From Bradyrhizobium sp. SZCCT0231 (GTDB lineage: Bacteria; Pseudomonadota; Alphaproteobacteria; Rhizobiales; Xanthobacteraceae), in assembly GCF_018130245.1 (NCBI RefSeq), contig NZ_JAFCKP010000002.1, positions 1 to 64,000 on the forward strand: DNA of 64,000 nucleotides, in the 5' to 3' direction. How positions within the stretch are numbered: position 1 is the first letter of the stretch; every line of letters begins with the position of its first letter. A program made the translations under genes and the position numbers. Of the stretch, positions 53,212 to 61,270 are shown one piece after another. The notes beneath the pieces are model-generated. The model was not told the origin of the DNA. It saw nothing but the letters and a program-made list of their open reading frames with translations, and did not search any database.

Positions 53212-53910
53212 ATGGCTGTCCACACAACAAGCGCGGCGGAAGCGGCTGCGCCCACGACGCGCGAGCGCATCCTCACCGAAGCGCTCAATCTGTTCGCGCA
53301 GAGCGGCTATGGCGGCGCCTCGATGCGCGAGCTCGCGCGGCGCGTCGGCATCCGTGAGAGCAGCCTCTACAATCATTTCCCCGGCAAGGCCGCGATCCTC
53401 GAGGCGATCGTCAGCGAGCACGGTCCAGCCAGCTCGGCGAGCCGGCTGGAAGAGCCGCGCTACAAGCAGCTCGCGCGGCAACCCGCCGCGTTCTGCCGGC
53501 AGTTCGCGCTCGACCTCGTCGAGCAATGGTCCGATCCGCGCGAGCACCAGTTCCAGAAGGTGATCACCGCCGAGCGCAACCGCGTCCCCGGCATCCGCGC
53601 CAAATTCGCCGACCATTTCTATGCGCGCGAACAGAGCATGATGACGGACTATTTCCGCGGCTTTGCGCTCGCGGGCCTGATCTCGACCACCGATCCGCGC
53701 GAGACCGCGCGGCTGTTCGCCGCCGGCCTGATCTACATCCGCCTCGAGCATTTCGTGATGGGCGCGGTGCCGTCGCCACGGCCGAAGGTGATCGAGGCGA
53801 TCGACCGCTATCTCGCCTTCTTCCTGTCGCTGATCGCGGCAGGCAATGACGCCGACAACAAGAAACGAAAGCCCAAGGGAGAAACGCGTGGCAAGGTTGC
53901 CCCTGATTGA
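53212..53910 (+). CDS. TetR/AcrR family transcriptional regulator
   Basis: This 232-aa regulator has a TetR HTH (ERILTEALNLFAQSGYGG ... MRELARRVGIRESSLYNHFPGK, residues 18-60) and a helical ligand-binding domain. The C-terminus is Lys-rich. Two matching palindromes lie directly upstream, so it probably represses itself and the divergent operon. It overlaps the downstream CMD gene by 23 nt. The ligand is probably a metabolite of the encoded pathway. Confidence 0.9.
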   Translation: MAVHTTSAAEAAAPTTRERILTEALNLFAQSGYGGASMRELARRVGIRESSLYNHFPGKAAILEAIVSEHGPASSASRLEEPRYKQLARQPAAFCRQFALDLVEQWSDPREHQFQKVITAERNRVPGIRAKFADHFYAREQSMMTDYFRGFALAGLISTTDPRETARLFAAGLIYIRLEHFVMGAVPSPRPKVIEAIDRYLAFFLSLIAAGNDADNKKRKPKGETRGKVAPD

Positions 53911-54448
53911 TCCGGAGACGACGAGCGGCGACATCCGCGCCTCGTTCGACCGCATGCCGGTCAAGCTCAACATCTTCCGCATGATGGCCCACGCCGAGGC
54001 CAACATGATCCCGGCGATGCGGCTCGGCAATTCGATCCTGCACAAGCAGAAGCTCAGCGCGGTCAACCGCGAGCTTCTGATTCTCCAGGCCGCTCAGCTC
54101 GAAGGCGGCGCCTATGAGTGGCGCCAGCACGTGCCGATCGCGCTCGGCGTCGGCTGCACGCAGGCGCAGATCGATGCGGTCGAACGCGCAGATTATGACG
54201 CCGCCTCGTTGAACGAGGCCGAGCGCGCGCTGCTCAAGTTCGGCCGCGAGGTGGTCGAGAACGTCCGCGTGGCGGAGGCGACCTTCGCTGCCGTGCGAAA
54301 ACAGTTCAGCGACCAGGAGATCGTCGAAGCCATCGTCACGCTCGGCTTCTACATGATGATGGCGCGCCTCACCGAGGCGACCGAGACCGATCTCGATCCC
54401 GCCGCCGGCATGAAGGTTTATGACGGCGGCAAGAAGCAGGTCGGCTGA
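53888..54448 (+). CDS. Carboxymuconolactone decarboxylase-family protein
   Basis: This 186-aa AhpD-like all-helical protein has the family core YEWRQHVPIALGVG (EWxxH). The CxxC redox pair of AhpD is absent, pointing to decarboxylase-like or uncharacterised activity. The GTG start at 53888 has AAGGGAG upstream; the frame is also open from 53846. It is part of the tetR-CMD-SDR plus-strand unit. Confidence 0.75.
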   Translation: MARLPLIDPETTSGDIRASFDRMPVKLNIFRMMAHAEANMIPAMRLGNSILHKQKLSAVNRELLILQAAQLEGGAYEWRQHVPIALGVGCTQAQIDAVERADYDAASLNEAERALLKFGREVVENVRVAEATFAAVRKQFSDQEIVEAIVTLGFYMMMARLTEATETDLDPAAGMKVYDGGKKQVG

Positions 54449-54449
54449 G

Positions 54450-55295
54450 ATGACGGACATTGAGAGCAGGCCGGAGCGTCACGTCCGTCCGCCGAGTGCG
54501 GAGTCGCTGGGCGAAGCGCCGGGCCGGGGGCGCCTGAAAGGGCGCCGCATCCTGATCGTCGGCGGCGGCCAGCGCGTGTTCGACGCCTTGACCGACCCGA
54601 TCGGCAACGGCCGCGCCATGAGCATCCTCTGTGCTCGCGAAGGTGCGAAGGTCGCGGTCGCCGACCTCAATCGCAGCTCCGCCGAGCAAACGGTGAAACG
54701 CATCACCGATGAGGGCGGCGAGGGTTTTGCTATCGCGGCGGACGTCACGAGCGAAGCCGATGTTCGGCGCATGATCGAAGAAGCCCGCGGCAGCATGGGC
54801 GGGCTCGACGGCCTGGTGCTGAACATCGGCACCTTCGGCAAGGTCGGGCTCGATGCCGTCAGCCCCGAAGAGTGGAACAAGATCTACGACGTCAACGTCC
54901 GCGGGCCCATGCTGTGCTGCCGCGCCGCGATGCCGAGGTTCGACGATGGCGGCGCCATCGTCTTCATCTCCTCCATCGCCGCGCTGAAGGCGGGCTCGCA
55001 GATGGCGGTGTATGATTCTTCGAAGGCCGCGCTCGGCGGCCTCATGCGCAACATCGCCCATCTCGGATCGCGCCGCGGCATCCGCGCCAACCTCGTCTAT
55101 CCCGGCCTCGTCGACACCCCCAACGGCCGCGAAGCCGGCGCCGGCCGCCCGAACCGCGGCAAGGGCCACATCCCCTTCGGCCGCCAGGCGACGGCGTGGG
55201 AGATCGCCTATGCGGTGCTGTTCTTCCTCTCGGACGAAAGCGTCTACGTCACCGCGCAGACGCTCGCGGTCGATAGCGGCTTGAGCGGGATGTGA
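54450..55295 (+). CDS. Short-chain dehydrogenase/reductase
   Basis: This 281-aa SDR starts with about 40 residues of variable leader. Its cofactor loop is atypical: ILIVGGGQRVFDALTDPIGNG in place of TGxxxGIG. The catalytic region is normal (ISSIAALKAGSQMAVYDSSKAA, with Ser, Tyr and Lys) and the NxG stretch is LNIGTFGKVG. It begins 1 nt after the CMD stop. It probably oxidises or reduces a hydroxy or oxo intermediate in the pathway of this locus. Confidence 0.82.
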   Translation: MTDIESRPERHVRPPSAESLGEAPGRGRLKGRRILIVGGGQRVFDALTDPIGNGRAMSILCAREGAKVAVADLNRSSAEQTVKRITDEGGEGFAIAADVTSEADVRRMIEEARGSMGGLDGLVLNIGTFGKVGLDAVSPEEWNKIYDVNVRGPMLCCRAAMPRFDDGGAIVFISSIAALKAGSQMAVYDSSKAALGGLMRNIAHLGSRRGIRANLVYPGLVDTPNGREAGAGRPNRGKGHIPFGRQATAWEIAYAVLFFLSDESVYVTAQTLAVDSGLSGM

Positions 55296-55304
55296 GTGCT
55301 TTCC

Positions 55305-55394
55305 TGTAGCCCGGATGGAGCGCAGCACAATCCGGGAACGCTGCCTCGTCGTGCGAGCTGCCCCGGATTACGCTTCGCTCCATCCGGGCTACGG
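55305..55394. repeat. REP-like repeat, family B, copy 1
   Basis: TGTAGCCCGGATGGAGCG...ATCCGGG faces its inverted copy ...CGCTCCATCCGGGCTACGG over about 90 bp. Copies 2 and 3 lie at 55415-55504 and 60451-60539. Confidence 0.8.
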
Positions 55395-55414
55395 ACTGAG
55401 CGGAATGTAGGACC

Positions 55415-55504
55415 TGTAGCCCGGATGGAGCGAAGCGTAATCCGGGACCGCTGCCTCACCGCGCAACCTGCCCCGGATTGCGCTACGCTCCATCCGGGCT
55501 ACGG
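55415..55504. repeat. REP-like repeat, family B, copy 2
   Basis: Second copy of the 90-bp palindrome, 20 bp after the first and in the same orientation. Its right end runs into the doxX gene and supplies the last codons and stop (55483-55504). Confidence 0.8.
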
Positions 55505-55995
55505 ATGCGACAGATCAGATGGTCGAGCGAGATGAGCCCCGGTCCGTAAGCCATGAGGGCAAGCGCCATCGCCGCCCAGGTGAGGTGAATCGGCCAGCCG
55601 TCGGGCACCGTGAGCTCGACGATGACAGTCATGAACAGCAGCCCGAGCGCGGCGAACCGTGTGCCGAGCCCCAGCACCAGCAGGATCGGGAACATGATCT
55701 CGCCGGAGCCCGACAGGAAGGCCATCACCGTCGGTGCCGGAAAGTGATAGGGCCCGCCCGGCAGATGCAGCATGAACTCGTCGCTGAACAGCGTCACCGC
55801 GGTGTCGTTGAGCTTGAGGAAGCCGCCCCATTTGAGCAGGCCCGAGCGCCAGAATGGCACGGCCAGCGCGAGGCGCAGCACCAGCTGGACGAGCGATGGC
55901 ATCGCGAGCGTCTGCACCAGATGATTGGCCCTGTCGAGGAGCGCGCCGGGCGACGGCAGGCCGCTGCCGGTGCTCATGTGTTGGTCCGTGATCAT
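55483..55995 (-). CDS. DoxX-family membrane protein of the bufferin operon (BufD-like)
   Basis: This 170-aa inner-membrane protein has four predicted helices (LVLRLALAVPFWRSGLLKWGG ... VMAFLSGSGEIMFPILLVLGL ... LALMAYGPGLISLDHL). DoxX proteins often accompany DUF692/DUF2063 pairs; in Caulobacter the fourth gene of the gold/copper-induced operon is of this type. Here it overlaps bufC by 4 nt, and GGAG precedes the ATG at 55995. Its C-terminal residues SPDGA and the stop come from a REP repeat. Confidence 0.82.
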   Translation of the reverse strand: MITDQHMSTGSGLPSPGALLDRANHLVQTLAMPSLVQLVLRLALAVPFWRSGLLKWGGFLKLNDTAVTLFSDEFMLHLPGGPYHFPAPTVMAFLSGSGEIMFPILLVLGLGTRFAALGLLFMTVIVELTVPDGWPIHLTWAAMALALMAYGPGLISLDHLICRIRSPDGA

Positions 55996-56774
55996 GATGG
56001 GTCTCCGCAACAGAGCGAGGTGAAGGCGCCGGCTTCGATCAGCCCGGCGATGCTTGCGGCGATGTCGAACTCGCTCGCAGCTTCCAGCGCCGCCGCCGCG
56101 GCTTCGCCGAGTGGCCGCCCCGACATGAGATGGTCTGCGAAGACCGCGCCGCCGGGCGGAAGGCGGCGCACGGTGACGTCGAATTCGCCTCGCGTGATCA
56201 GGGCATCCTCCGGCGTGGAGGCATCGATCCGCATGACCGGTGCATCGTCGCGGTTGGCTGCAAAGATCGTCACGGCGGCGTAGTCCGAACGCAGGCATCG
56301 CGCGGCCGGGTGCGGAATGAACACCAGATCGGCCAAACGGCCGGCTGTCACTGCCGAGAGCCGGGCCGGCGACAGCGGCACGGCGTCGGTGGCGTGATAG
56401 GCATCGAGCCAGGCCCGCTCGATGCGCGCGACGTCGGCGAGCCAGGGCATGGTCCGCGCATGCTCGTACTGCGCGATGAATTCCGGGAAATCGCGGCCGT
56501 ATTCGAACAGCAGCGGCGATGTCGGCGGATCGCTGCGCACATGGAAGCGCGCCATGGCGCGGAAGAAGTCGGTGCCGGTGATGCGCTGCACTGCCGGATA
56601 GATCGCGGCCAGTGCGTCGATCAGGCTGACCGTGACGTTGTTGCGGTAGACGTCGTAGCGCCGGTTTGCGGCCTTGCCGCTTGGGCCTGTCACGACATCG
56701 GGCGTGCTGCGCGCCGGATCCAGCAGCGCCGGCGCGAACGAAGCGGCGAAAGACAGGCCGGATTCAGGCAGCAT
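55992..56774 (-). CDS. DUF2063 partner protein of the MNIO enzyme (BufC-like)
   Basis: This 260-aa protein carries the DUF2063 'putative DNA-binding' N-terminal domain ([20 protein letters not shown]). In MNIO systems the partner presents the precursor peptide to the DUF692 enzyme, so DNA binding is unlikely. It overlaps the MNIO gene by 11 nt and the DoxX gene by 4 nt, so the three are translationally coupled. CAGGAG precedes the ATG. Confidence 0.85.
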   Translation of the reverse strand: MLPESGLSFAASFAPALLDPARSTPDVVTGPSGKAANRRYDVYRNNVTVSLIDALAAIYPAVQRITGTDFFRAMARFHVRSDPPTSPLLFEYGRDFPEFIAQYEHARTMPWLADVARIERAWLDAYHATDAVPLSPARLSAVTAGRLADLVFIPHPAARCLRSDYAAVTIFAANRDDAPVMRIDASTPEDALITRGEFDVTVRRLPPGGAVFADHLMSGRPLGEAAAAALEAASEFDIAASIAGLIEAGAFTSLCCGDPS

Positions 56775-57681
56775 GACGGTCTCCTGCCATTGCTGTGGAC
56801 TGATGGCGGTCGAGGATCGCCTGTGCGGCAGCGGCCTCCGCTTGCAGCACCGGCCAGTCCGGAATCTTGCTGTCCCATTCGATCAGCGTCGGGACGGCCC
56901 CGCGGCGCCGGACCACGATCTCGTAGAGCTTCCAGACGGCGTCGGCGACCGGGCCGTCGTGGCTGTCGATCAACAGCAGGTCACCTTCGTCGTCGGCCTG
57001 CTCGGCATGACCGGCGAGATGAATTTCCCCGACGCGAGACAACGGGAAGTCCGCGAGGTAGTCGAGCGCCGCGTATCCCTGATTGGTCGCGGAGACGAAC
57101 ACATTGTTGACGTCGAGCAACAGGCCACATCCGGTGCGCTCTGCAATGGCGCGGATGAAGTCGGTCTCGCGCATCGACGATTCGCGGAAGGCGACATAGG
57201 TGGAGGGGTTTTCCAGCAGCAGCGGGCGCCGGATCGCCTCCTGCACCTGGTCGATGTGATCGCAGACGCAAGCCAGCGTCGCTTCGGTATAGGGCAGGGG
57301 CAACAGATCGTTGAAGAAGCTGGTCTCATGCGTCGACCAGGCGAGGTGCTCGGAGACCAGCGCCGGCTGATAGCGCGCGACCAGGCTACGGAAGCGCGCC
57401 AGATGCGCCTTGTCGAGCGGCCGGGGTCCGCCGATCGACATGCAGACGCCGTGCAGCGAGAGCGGATGGTCGCGGCGGATCGTCTCCAGCGCACGATGCG
57501 GCGGGCCGCCGGCGCCCATGTAGTTCTCGGCGTGGACTTCGAAGAAGCCGCGCCTAGGTCCGCCCTCGAGGATGGCCGGGAGGTGCTCGGGCTTGAAGCT
57601 CGTCCCGGCAACGCCGCCGATCGGCGTTGCGAAGCGGAGCGGCATCGCTGCTGGTCGGACCGGTTTGAACACCGTGCTCAT
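56764..57681 (-). CDS. DUF692 multinuclear non-heme iron oxygenase (BufB-like)
   Basis: This 305-aa MNIO enzyme has a TIM-barrel fold and the metal-ligand set [56 protein letters not shown] and IDSHDG. MNIO enzymes modify Cys residues in peptide precursors; those paired with DUF2282 precursors convert Cys to thiooxazole-type groups that bind copper. It starts 37 nt after the precursor gene and is followed by the DUF2063 partner. GGAG lies 7 nt before the ATG. Confidence 0.92.
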   Translation of the reverse strand: MSTVFKPVRPAAMPLRFATPIGGVAGTSFKPEHLPAILEGGPRRGFFEVHAENYMGAGGPPHRALETIRRDHPLSLHGVCMSIGGPRPLDKAHLARFRSLVARYQPALVSEHLAWSTHETSFFNDLLPLPYTEATLACVCDHIDQVQEAIRRPLLLENPSTYVAFRESSMRETDFIRAIAERTGCGLLLDVNNVFVSATNQGYAALDYLADFPLSRVGEIHLAGHAEQADDEGDLLLIDSHDGPVADAVWKLYEIVVRRRGAVPTLIEWDSKIPDWPVLQAEAAAAQAILDRHQSTAMAGDRHAA

Positions 57682-57718
57682 CGTGCTGCTCCGTTCGCGC
57701 TTCCCGTCGCGCCGGCCG

Positions 57719-58024
57719 TCAGACCGGCTTCAGCGAGCCCTTCTTGCCGCCCGGCAGCTCGATGCTGGTGCAGGTGCCGCCCTGCACGAATTTCCAGGCG
57801 TTGCCCTGGAAGTCGACGGTCGAGGTGCCCTGGCAGGTCGTGCCGGGTCCCGCCGCGCAATCGTTCTGGCCCTTCAGCGCAATGCCGAAGCACTTCTCTT
57901 TCTTGGCGGCGACGGCGGCATCGGCTTCGGCCTTGGTCAGGGGGCCGGCGGAGGCAAAGGTCGCGAGCGCGGTCGACACCGCACCGGCGAGGACGAGGGA
58001 GGTGACGGCATGTTTGGCAGACAT
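57719..58024 (-). CDS. DUF2282 bufferin precursor peptide (BufA-like)
   Basis: This 101-aa exported precursor has a signal peptide (residues 1-26, ending TFASA) and four Cys at 45, 56, 64 and 85 in the pattern EKCFG, NDCAA, TTCQG and GTCTS, as in bufferin-type DUF2282 proteins. These ribosomally made peptides are modified at Cys and bind copper in the periplasm. Many relatives have HSCAG at the third Cys; here it is TTCQG. GGAG precedes the ATG at 58024. It is the first gene of the bufABCD-like operon and has an ECF-like promoter 55 nt upstream. Confidence 0.88.
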   Translation of the reverse strand: MSAKHAVTSLVLAGAVSTALATFASAGPLTKAEADAAVAAKKEKCFGIALKGQNDCAAGPGTTCQGTSTVDFQGNAWKFVQGGTCTSIELPGGKKGSLKPV

Positions 58025-58078
58025 CGAGGTTCTCCTGTTCGAATGGTGTCGCCCGGCAGACGAGCGCGCATGATCTCC

Positions 58079-58104
58079 TTCGCTCCGCGCACCGCCTGCG
58101 TTAC
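58079..58104 (-). promoter_or_regulatory. Probable ECF sigma promoter of the bufferin operon
   Basis: On the minus strand GTAACG (-35) is followed after exactly 16 nt by CGAA (-10), 55 nt upstream of bufA. The Caulobacter SigF promoter consensus is, from memory, GTAACC-N16-CGAA, so five of six -35 bases and all four -10 bases match. No ECF sigma or anti-sigma gene is in the window, so control would act in trans. Confidence 0.55.
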
Positions 58105-58335
58105 GGGCAGGCTGCTCACGAATCCGTGAGACCGATTGGATCGGGCGCACGGGCGGTGCGCTTGGGCGGGGATTAGCGGGCAAGCGTCGGCGCAAAGCCA
58201 ATGCCCAGCTTCTATCGAGACGTTAGCCTCCCGGCATTGGCGACCGGCGCCCGCTCCTGCCAGACGTAACGAACGAGCGTCGGCGGCCGTAAGGCAGTGT
58301 CGGTGACTCGCAACGAGGCGCAGGCGAAGACAGCG

Positions 58336-60432
58336 ATGAAGGTCGATCCCGAACGACGGCTTCATGCGATCGCGGGGCTGACGGTCAGCATCCGCCTTGC
58401 GGTGTCCGCGCTGGTGCTGGCTGCGATCCTGCTGACCGCGGCGCTCTCCAGCCTGTTGTGGTGGCGCACGGCGGAGGCGACCAGCCGGCAGCTCGCCTCG
58501 ACCATCAACGAGCAGATCGTGGCGGCGGTGCGCAAGGAGGTCTCGGCCATCGTCGACGAGGCGCGCGCCGCGCACACCGCGATCCGCACGCTGTTCCTCC
58601 AGAACGTGCTCGACACTCGCGAGGCCGACAAGCGCGAGTTCGTCTTTCTCTCGCAATTGCAGTCGCAGGCGACGATTTCCTGGGTCGCGTTCGGCTGGCC
58701 CGACGGCTCCTTCTTCGCCGCGCACAAGCTCGGCGATCGGCGCCTGGAAATGATGGAGATCTCGCTCACGGATCACCAAGGCCAGCGCCGCGTCGACGAA
58801 TATGACGTGGTGCCCGGCGACATCGAGTTCGCCAACCGCCGCTTCGAGCCGACCGGATTCCATGTCGCCGACCAGGCCTGGTTCAAGGCCGGGCTCGGCG
58901 CGGACGGGCCGCAATGGTTCAGGGTGTTGGACCATGCGACCGGCGAGCGGCCGTCGATCGCTTTCGCCGGCCCGATCGACGTCTATCAGGAGCGGCAAGG
59001 CGTGCTTGCCGTCATCATCGAATACACCAGGCTCGCGCGTTTCCTGTCGCAGCTCGAGGTCGGACGCACCGGCACCGCCTTCATCGTCGATGGCAGCGGC
59101 GAGCTCGTCGCGGCGCCGGACAAGGAGGCCGACGAGCTGCACCCTGCGCGCGCCGATATCACGCTGCTCCCGCTGGCGCGCGCAGCGCTCGACAAGGCGG
59201 GAGAGGCCGGCCGCAAGGAGGCCTGGCGGAGCCGGCTCACGTCAGGCGGCGCGGCCTATGAGGTTGCGCTGACGCCGCTGCCGTTTCCCGGCTGGTCGCT
59301 CGCGACCGTCATCCCCGAGGCCGAATTTCTCGGGCCGGTCGAGACGACGCTGCACCGCCTGATCCTCGGCCTTGCCATCGGCGCCGTGCTCGCGGCGCTG
59401 GCCTCAGCGATGCTGGCGCGGTCCGTCATCGCCGCGCCGCTGTCGCGCGTCGTCGGCGAGCTTCGCCATGTCGAGGCCTTCGCGCTGGAGCAGGTCCGCC
59501 GTCATCCGTCGCGGCTCAAGGAGATCGCGAGCCTGTCCGGTGCGATCGCCGAGATGGCGGCCAGCCTTTCCGCCTTCCGCAAGTTCATCCCGGCGGATCT
59601 CGTCCGCGGGCTGTTGCGCCAGGGCGTCGAGGCGAGGCCCGGCGGCAGCGTCCAGGAGCTCAGCGTGATGTTCATCGACATCGCCGGGTTCACCGGGCTG
59701 TCGGAGCGGCTCGGCGACCGCGTGGTGCCGCTGCTGTCGCGCTATCTCGACCTCACCTCCGAGATCATCGTCGCCAATGGCGGGACCATCGACAAGTTCA
59801 TTGGCGATGCCGTGATGGCGTTCTGGGGCGCACCGCAGCCGCAAGGCGATCACCCCGTGCGATGCTGCCGCGCGGCGCTCGCCTGCCGCAGGGCGATCGA
59901 GGAGTCGGGCCTCGTCGACGATCTCGGCCAGCCGCTCCAGATTCGGATCGGCATCAATTCCGGCCGCATGCTGGTCGGCAATATCGGTTCGGAGCTGCGG
60001 CTGAACTACACCGTGATCGGCGATGCCGTGAACGTTGCCAGCCGGCTCGAAGGCGCCAACAAATCCTATGGGACGCAGATCCTGATCGGCGCGGCGACCG
60101 AGCGTCTGGCGCGCGGCGCCGTCATCACGCGGGAGGTCGACAGCGTCGCAGTCTACGGACGCGAGGAGGGGCTCTCCGTTCACGAGCTGATCGGGATGGT
60201 GGACGAGACGGCGCTTGGCAGCGACACGATCGGCTGGATCGCGGACTACGAGCGCGGCCTCGCCGCCTATCGCGCGCGCCGGTTCACCGACGCGCTGGCC
60301 GAATTCGAGACCGTATTGAAACGGCGCGGCCACGATCGTCCGGCCGAGCTGATGCGTGACCGCTGCCGGCAGCTCGCCGTAGCCGCGCCCGACGTCACTT
60401 GGCGGCCTGTGGCGGCATTGGCATCGAAATAG
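58336..60432 (+). CDS. Membrane-bound class III adenylate/guanylate cyclase
   Basis: This protein of about 698 aa has one N-terminal helix (LAVSALVLAAILLTAALSSLL), a periplasmic dCache-like sensor (ADGPQWFRVLDHATGERP), a second helix near residue 340 (LILGLAIGAVLAALASAML), a HAMP-like linker and a cyclase catalytic domain from about residue 440. Metal residues sit in FIDIAGFTGLS and KFIGDAVMAFWG, where the substrate Lys is present. It should make cyclic nucleotide in response to a periplasmic signal. A GTG at 58297 is an alternative start. It is divergent from the bufferin operon. Confidence 0.85.
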   Translation: MKVDPERRLHAIAGLTVSIRLAVSALVLAAILLTAALSSLLWWRTAEATSRQLASTINEQIVAAVRKEVSAIVDEARAAHTAIRTLFLQNVLDTREADKREFVFLSQLQSQATISWVAFGWPDGSFFAAHKLGDRRLEMMEISLTDHQGQRRVDEYDVVPGDIEFANRRFEPTGFHVADQAWFKAGLGADGPQWFRVLDHATGERPSIAFAGPIDVYQERQGVLAVIIEYTRLARFLSQLEVGRTGTAFIVDGSGELVAAPDKEADELHPARADITLLPLARAALDKAGEAGRKEAWRSRLTSGGAAYEVALTPLPFPGWSLATVIPEAEFLGPVETTLHRLILGLAIGAVLAALASAMLARSVIAAPLSRVVGELRHVEAFALEQVRRHPSRLKEIASLSGAIAEMAASLSAFRKFIPADLVRGLLRQGVEARPGGSVQELSVMFIDIAGFTGLSERLGDRVVPLLSRYLDLTSEIIVANGGTIDKFIGDAVMAFWGAPQPQGDHPVRCCRAALACRRAIEESGLVDDLGQPLQIRIGINSGRMLVGNIGSELRLNYTVIGDAVNVASRLEGANKSYGTQILIGAATERLARGAVITREVDSVAVYGREEGLSVHELIGMVDETALGSDTIGWIADYERGLAAYRARRFTDALAEFETVLKRRGHDRPAELMRDRCRQLAVAAPDVTWRPVAALASK

Positions 60433-60450
60433 CGCAATCACCCGCGGGCC

Positions 60451-60539
60451 TGTAGCCCGGATGAAGCGCAGCGTAATCCGGGGCCGGTGCTTCACGGCGC
60501 GAGCTGACCCGGATCGCGCTGCGCTTCATCCGGGCTACA
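60451..60539. repeat. REP-like repeat, family B, copy 3
   Basis: Third copy of the TGTAGCCCGGATG...CATCCGGGCTACA palindrome. It is about 5 kb from copies 1 and 2, between the cyclase and hutD-like genes. Confidence 0.8.
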
Positions 60540-60581
60540 AACTCGGGTACATATCCCGACTTTCCTTGACGAGCTCAAGAC

Positions 60582-61166
60582 ATGAAAACGACGCTGCTCA
60601 ACCCTGAAAACTACACCCGTTCGCCGTGGAAGAACGGCGGCGGCATCTTTACCGATATCGCGGACGCTCATCGGGTCGGTGCGCCGCAGAAGAACTGGGA
60701 CAGCCTGCTCTGGCGCTTTGCGTCGACGCCGATTGTCGCGCCCGGTCCCTTCTCCCATATGCCCGGCATCGACCGCTTGCAGATGGTCGTCGAGGGGCGC
60801 GGGCTGGTGCTGAAGGCGCCCACGCAGGAATTCGACGAGCGTGAAGCTTTTACGACCGTGCGCTTCACCGGCGAGCTCGAGATCGTGACCGAGCTCGAGG
60901 CCGGTCCCGTCGAGGTCGTGAACCTCATGGCGCGGCGCGGTGCGGCTGAGATCGATCTCGTCGCGCTCAAGGAGCCCGGCGACTTCCGGCTCGCCGCCGG
61001 CACGCATCTGGTTTACGCGCCGCGCGGCGAATGCCGCATCCGTCTCGACAATGAGGATTTTGCGATTCCCCACGCCGGCACGCTGAAAGTCGAACTGGCC
61101 GGGCCATCCCAGCTCGCGCTTGTCTCAGGTCCGGTGGTGCTGGGCTCGATCCGGCTCCTCGGCTAA
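60582..61166 (+). CDS. HutD/Ves family protein
   Basis: This 194-aa cupin-fold protein starts MKTTLLNPENYTRSPWKNGG, the HutD signature. HutD is linked to histidine-utilisation operons, where it seems to limit pathway flux, but no hut genes are nearby. No signal peptide. It is not clearly in an operon: the repeat lies upstream and the next gene starts 105 bp later. Confidence 0.82.
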   Translation: MKTTLLNPENYTRSPWKNGGGIFTDIADAHRVGAPQKNWDSLLWRFASTPIVAPGPFSHMPGIDRLQMVVEGRGLVLKAPTQEFDEREAFTTVRFTGELEIVTELEAGPVEVVNLMARRGAAEIDLVALKEPGDFRLAAGTHLVYAPRGECRIRLDNEDFAIPHAGTLKVELAGPSQLALVSGPVVLGSIRLLG

Positions 61167-61270
61167 AACCCCAAACCGCTGCGCACAATCCGTGCAATTG
61201 GCTAGGTTGACGCCGCCCGGCCGGAGCACGATATCTGCTTCGCCAAAGACCGCAGCTCGAGGGGCAGGAT

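Noticed and set aside
56764-57681. DUF692 protein as a xylose isomerase-like sugar enzyme
   Set aside because: The TIM-barrel likeness is general; the precursor and DUF2063 neighbours and the ligand pattern point to an MNIO enzyme.
58025-58201. Longer N-terminus for the bufferin precursor
   Set aside because: It would bury the signal peptide and cover the ECF-like promoter; the ATG at 58024 has a GGAG site.
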